Assembly (NCBI GenBank): GCA_947374445.1
Contig: CANCBY010000052.1
Span: 1 to 12,874 of the forward strand
DNA: 12,874 nucleotides
Direction of reading: 5' to 3'
Origin: Pseudobdellovibrionaceae bacterium
GTDB taxonomy: Bacteria > Bdellovibrionota > Bdellovibrionia > Bdellovibrionales > Bdellovibrionaceae
A program made the position numbers and the translations under genes. The notes under the pieces are model-generated. The model was not told the DNA's origin. It did no database searches and saw nothing but the letters and a program-made list of their open reading frames with translations. This document shows positions 11,949-12,874 of the stretch, one piece after another (within the stretch, counting starts at the first letter, position 1; every line of letters starts with the position of its first letter).

Positions 11949-11983
11949 CATTTTAGTATATACCTTATGGTGCCTTATGTCAA
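11949..11983 (-). promoter_or_regulatory. Strong sigma70-like promoter of the XRE operon with repeated boxes
   Basis: On the minus strand TTGACA (11978-11983, perfect) is followed by a 17-nt spacer and TATACT (11955-11960, 5 of 6). The expected +1 is near 11948, giving a leader of about 16 nt. The spacer holds two direct copies of ATAAGG, 10 bp apart (ATAAGGCA, then ATAAGGTA). A repressor bound there would block RNA polymerase, which fits autorepression by the XRE protein. This is the best promoter in the window. Confidence 0.75.
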
Positions 11984-12042
11984 TATTCTCGTAAATAGGA
12001 TTTATTTCTTCTATGCCATTTGACCGATGCTAACCCGGGTTT

Positions 12043-12423
12043 TTATTTGTCTCCTTGATTTCTCATATGATCCGCTAAATTAAGTAAAGAGTATGCAAGT
12101 TCTGACCTTAAAGGGTCTTGAACATCACAGTCTTCGAGAGCTTGAACCATGCAGATCATCCATTGGTCTCGCTCGGATTTGCCAATTTGAAAAGGCAAAT
12201 GTCTTGCACGCAGTCGCGGGTGACCAAACTTTTCTTCAAAAAGGCCGGGGCCTCCGAGCCAACCAGAGAGAAACATAAATAGCTTCTTCTCGGCAATAGA
12301 AATGTCTTGCTGGTGCATTTCACGGATGCCACGAGCCTCGGGCAGGGTGTCCATGATCGCGTAAAACCGTGCGACTATTTGCTTGAGTTTTGCTTCGCCG
12401 CCGAGAGCTTCATATGGGGTCAT
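12043..12423 (-). CDS. Group II truncated haemoglobin (GlbO type)
   Basis: A 126-residue 2-on-2 globin that binds O2 and possibly NO or sulfide. Landmarks: B10 Tyr21 in FYAIMDTLPEA, LFMFLSGWLGGPGLFEEKFG (48-67), the proximal haem-ligand His75 in RARHLPF, and Trp88 (G8, the group II marker) in ERDQWMICM. Length is normal. The ATG at 12421-12423 overlaps the stop of the upstream aldo/keto reductase gene (TGA 12420-12422), so the two are translationally coupled. No strong ribosome site of its own is visible. A role in oxygen or nitrosative-stress handling is family knowledge. A partnership with the reductase is suggested only by the overlap. Confidence 0.93.
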   Translation of the reverse strand: MTPYEALGGEAKLKQIVARFYAIMDTLPEARGIREMHQQDISIAEKKLFMFLSGWLGGPGLFEEKFGHPRLRARHLPFQIGKSERDQWMICMVQALEDCDVQDPLRSELAYSLLNLADHMRNQGDK

Positions 12424-12874
12424 TTGGTTTTCTCTGGAGGGGTCTCACGGTACTTTCGCTGCATTGCCAGCATCCAGCCCGGATACTCAGGGGGCAGAGC
12501 ACTGACGTCTTCAAGACTTTTAAAATCTTCTGCATCGAGAACGACTTGTGTTGATTGGATATTGTCTCGGAGCTGCGACGAGTTTTTTGCGCCGATGATA
12601 ACTGTGCTCACAAAGTCTTTTGAAAGGATCCATGCTAATGCCACTTGGGCAATAGTCACATTGTGTTTTTCAGCAATCGGCCTCATGGCATCAACGCATT
12701 TGAAGGCTCGATCTTTGTTTACGATCGGAAAATCAAAATTGCTGCGTCTAGCACCATCAGGTCCCTTGCTCTCGGGTTTGAACTTGCCTGTGAGTAAGCC
12801 TCCAGCCAGAGGGCTCCAAACCATAAGTCCTAATTTTTGATCTTGTAAAAGCGGAGTCACTTCGCGTTCAAGAT
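12420..12874 (-). CDS. Aldo/keto reductase, C-terminal half (runs off the window)
   Basis: The frame is open to the right edge and the 5' end lies outside. The visible part is the C-terminal half of an NADPH-dependent aldo/keto reductase barrel: GLMVWSPLAGGLLTGKFKPE, then ALAWILSKDFVSTVIIGAK followed by NSSQLRDNI. This is the strand and helix that bind the adenine and 2'-phosphate of NADPH. LEREV, read at the edge, continues the family pattern upstream of the internal GTG at 12860, so that GTG is not the start. The catalytic Asp, Tyr, Lys and His are beyond the window. It likely reduces aldehydes or ketones, and the substrate is unknown. Its stop overlaps the globin gene start by 4 nt. Confidence 0.92.
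   Translation of the reverse strand, partial: LEREVTPLLQDQKLGLMVWSPLAGGLLTGKFKPESKGPDGARRSNFDFPIVNKDRAFKCVDAMRPIAEKHNVTIAQVALAWILSKDFVSTVIIGAKNSSQLRDNIQSTQVVLDAEDFKSLEDVSALPPEYPGWMLAMQRKYRETPPEKTK

Noticed and set aside
12032..12041. AACCCGGGTT palindrome after the globin gene as a terminator
   Set aside because: It has no loop and no following U-tract on the minus strand, so it cannot form a normal terminator hairpin.
12307..12840. 177-codon frame antisense to the aldo/keto reductase and globin genes
   Set aside because: Both genes on the other strand have clear family motifs across the same bases; the antisense peptide has none.

Overview
The window looks chromosomal, of moderate G+C, from a Gram-negative bacterium. 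It has an initiator tRNA of E. coli type, sigma70-like promoters (TTGACT/TTGACA, 17-bp spacer), Shine-Dalgarno sites of the GGAGG class, and a large exported protein with cysteines confined to one half. The set of an orphan secreted protein, a two-component pair, an Old Yellow Enzyme and a group II truncated haemoglobin reminds me of Bdellovibrio-type predatory bacteria. That is an impression and not a determination.

Left part (1-2324): the 3' end of a YkgJ-type cysteine-cluster protein gene, then a minus-strand arsenic resistance operon read arsR, acr3, arsH remnant, arsC. ArsR senses As(III), Acr3 exports it, and ArsC reduces arsenate with thioredoxin. Only the C-terminal part of ArsH survives, between acr3 and arsC. 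The arsR promoter places +1 on the ATG, which predicts a leaderless message.

Middle (2369-4828): initiator tRNA-fMet with its own promoter, followed within about 30-36 nt by a HepT/MntA (HEPN/nucleotidyltransferase) toxin-antitoxin pair that has both diagnostic motifs and a 4-nt gene overlap. Next comes an Old Yellow Enzyme gene whose true start is a GTG behind a GGAGG site. A 339-bp divergent intergenic region carries three TGAATG boxes spaced exactly 11 bp apart.

4829-7249 encodes an 806-residue exported protein of unknown function. All 14 of its cysteines lie in the first 485 residues.

Right part (7348-11932) reads as one signalling and biosynthesis locus. A cytoplasmic histidine kinase is divergent from a response regulator that has no DNA-binding domain, and a 28-bp perfect palindrome lies between them. 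The regulator gene is followed by a GNAT / autoinducer-synthase-like acyltransferase gene that overlaps a haem-oxygenase-like diiron oxidase gene by 11 nt. Convergent to these, with a 52-nt antisense overlap, is an orphan 242-residue protein gene preceded by a small XRE regulator gene. The XRE promoter and the kinase/regulator palindrome share the 9-mer ATATACCTT. My best guess is a regulated pathway for a small acylated molecule. This is inference from domain types and layout.

The far right (12043-12874) holds a truncated haemoglobin gene translationally coupled to an aldo/keto reductase gene that runs off the window edge.
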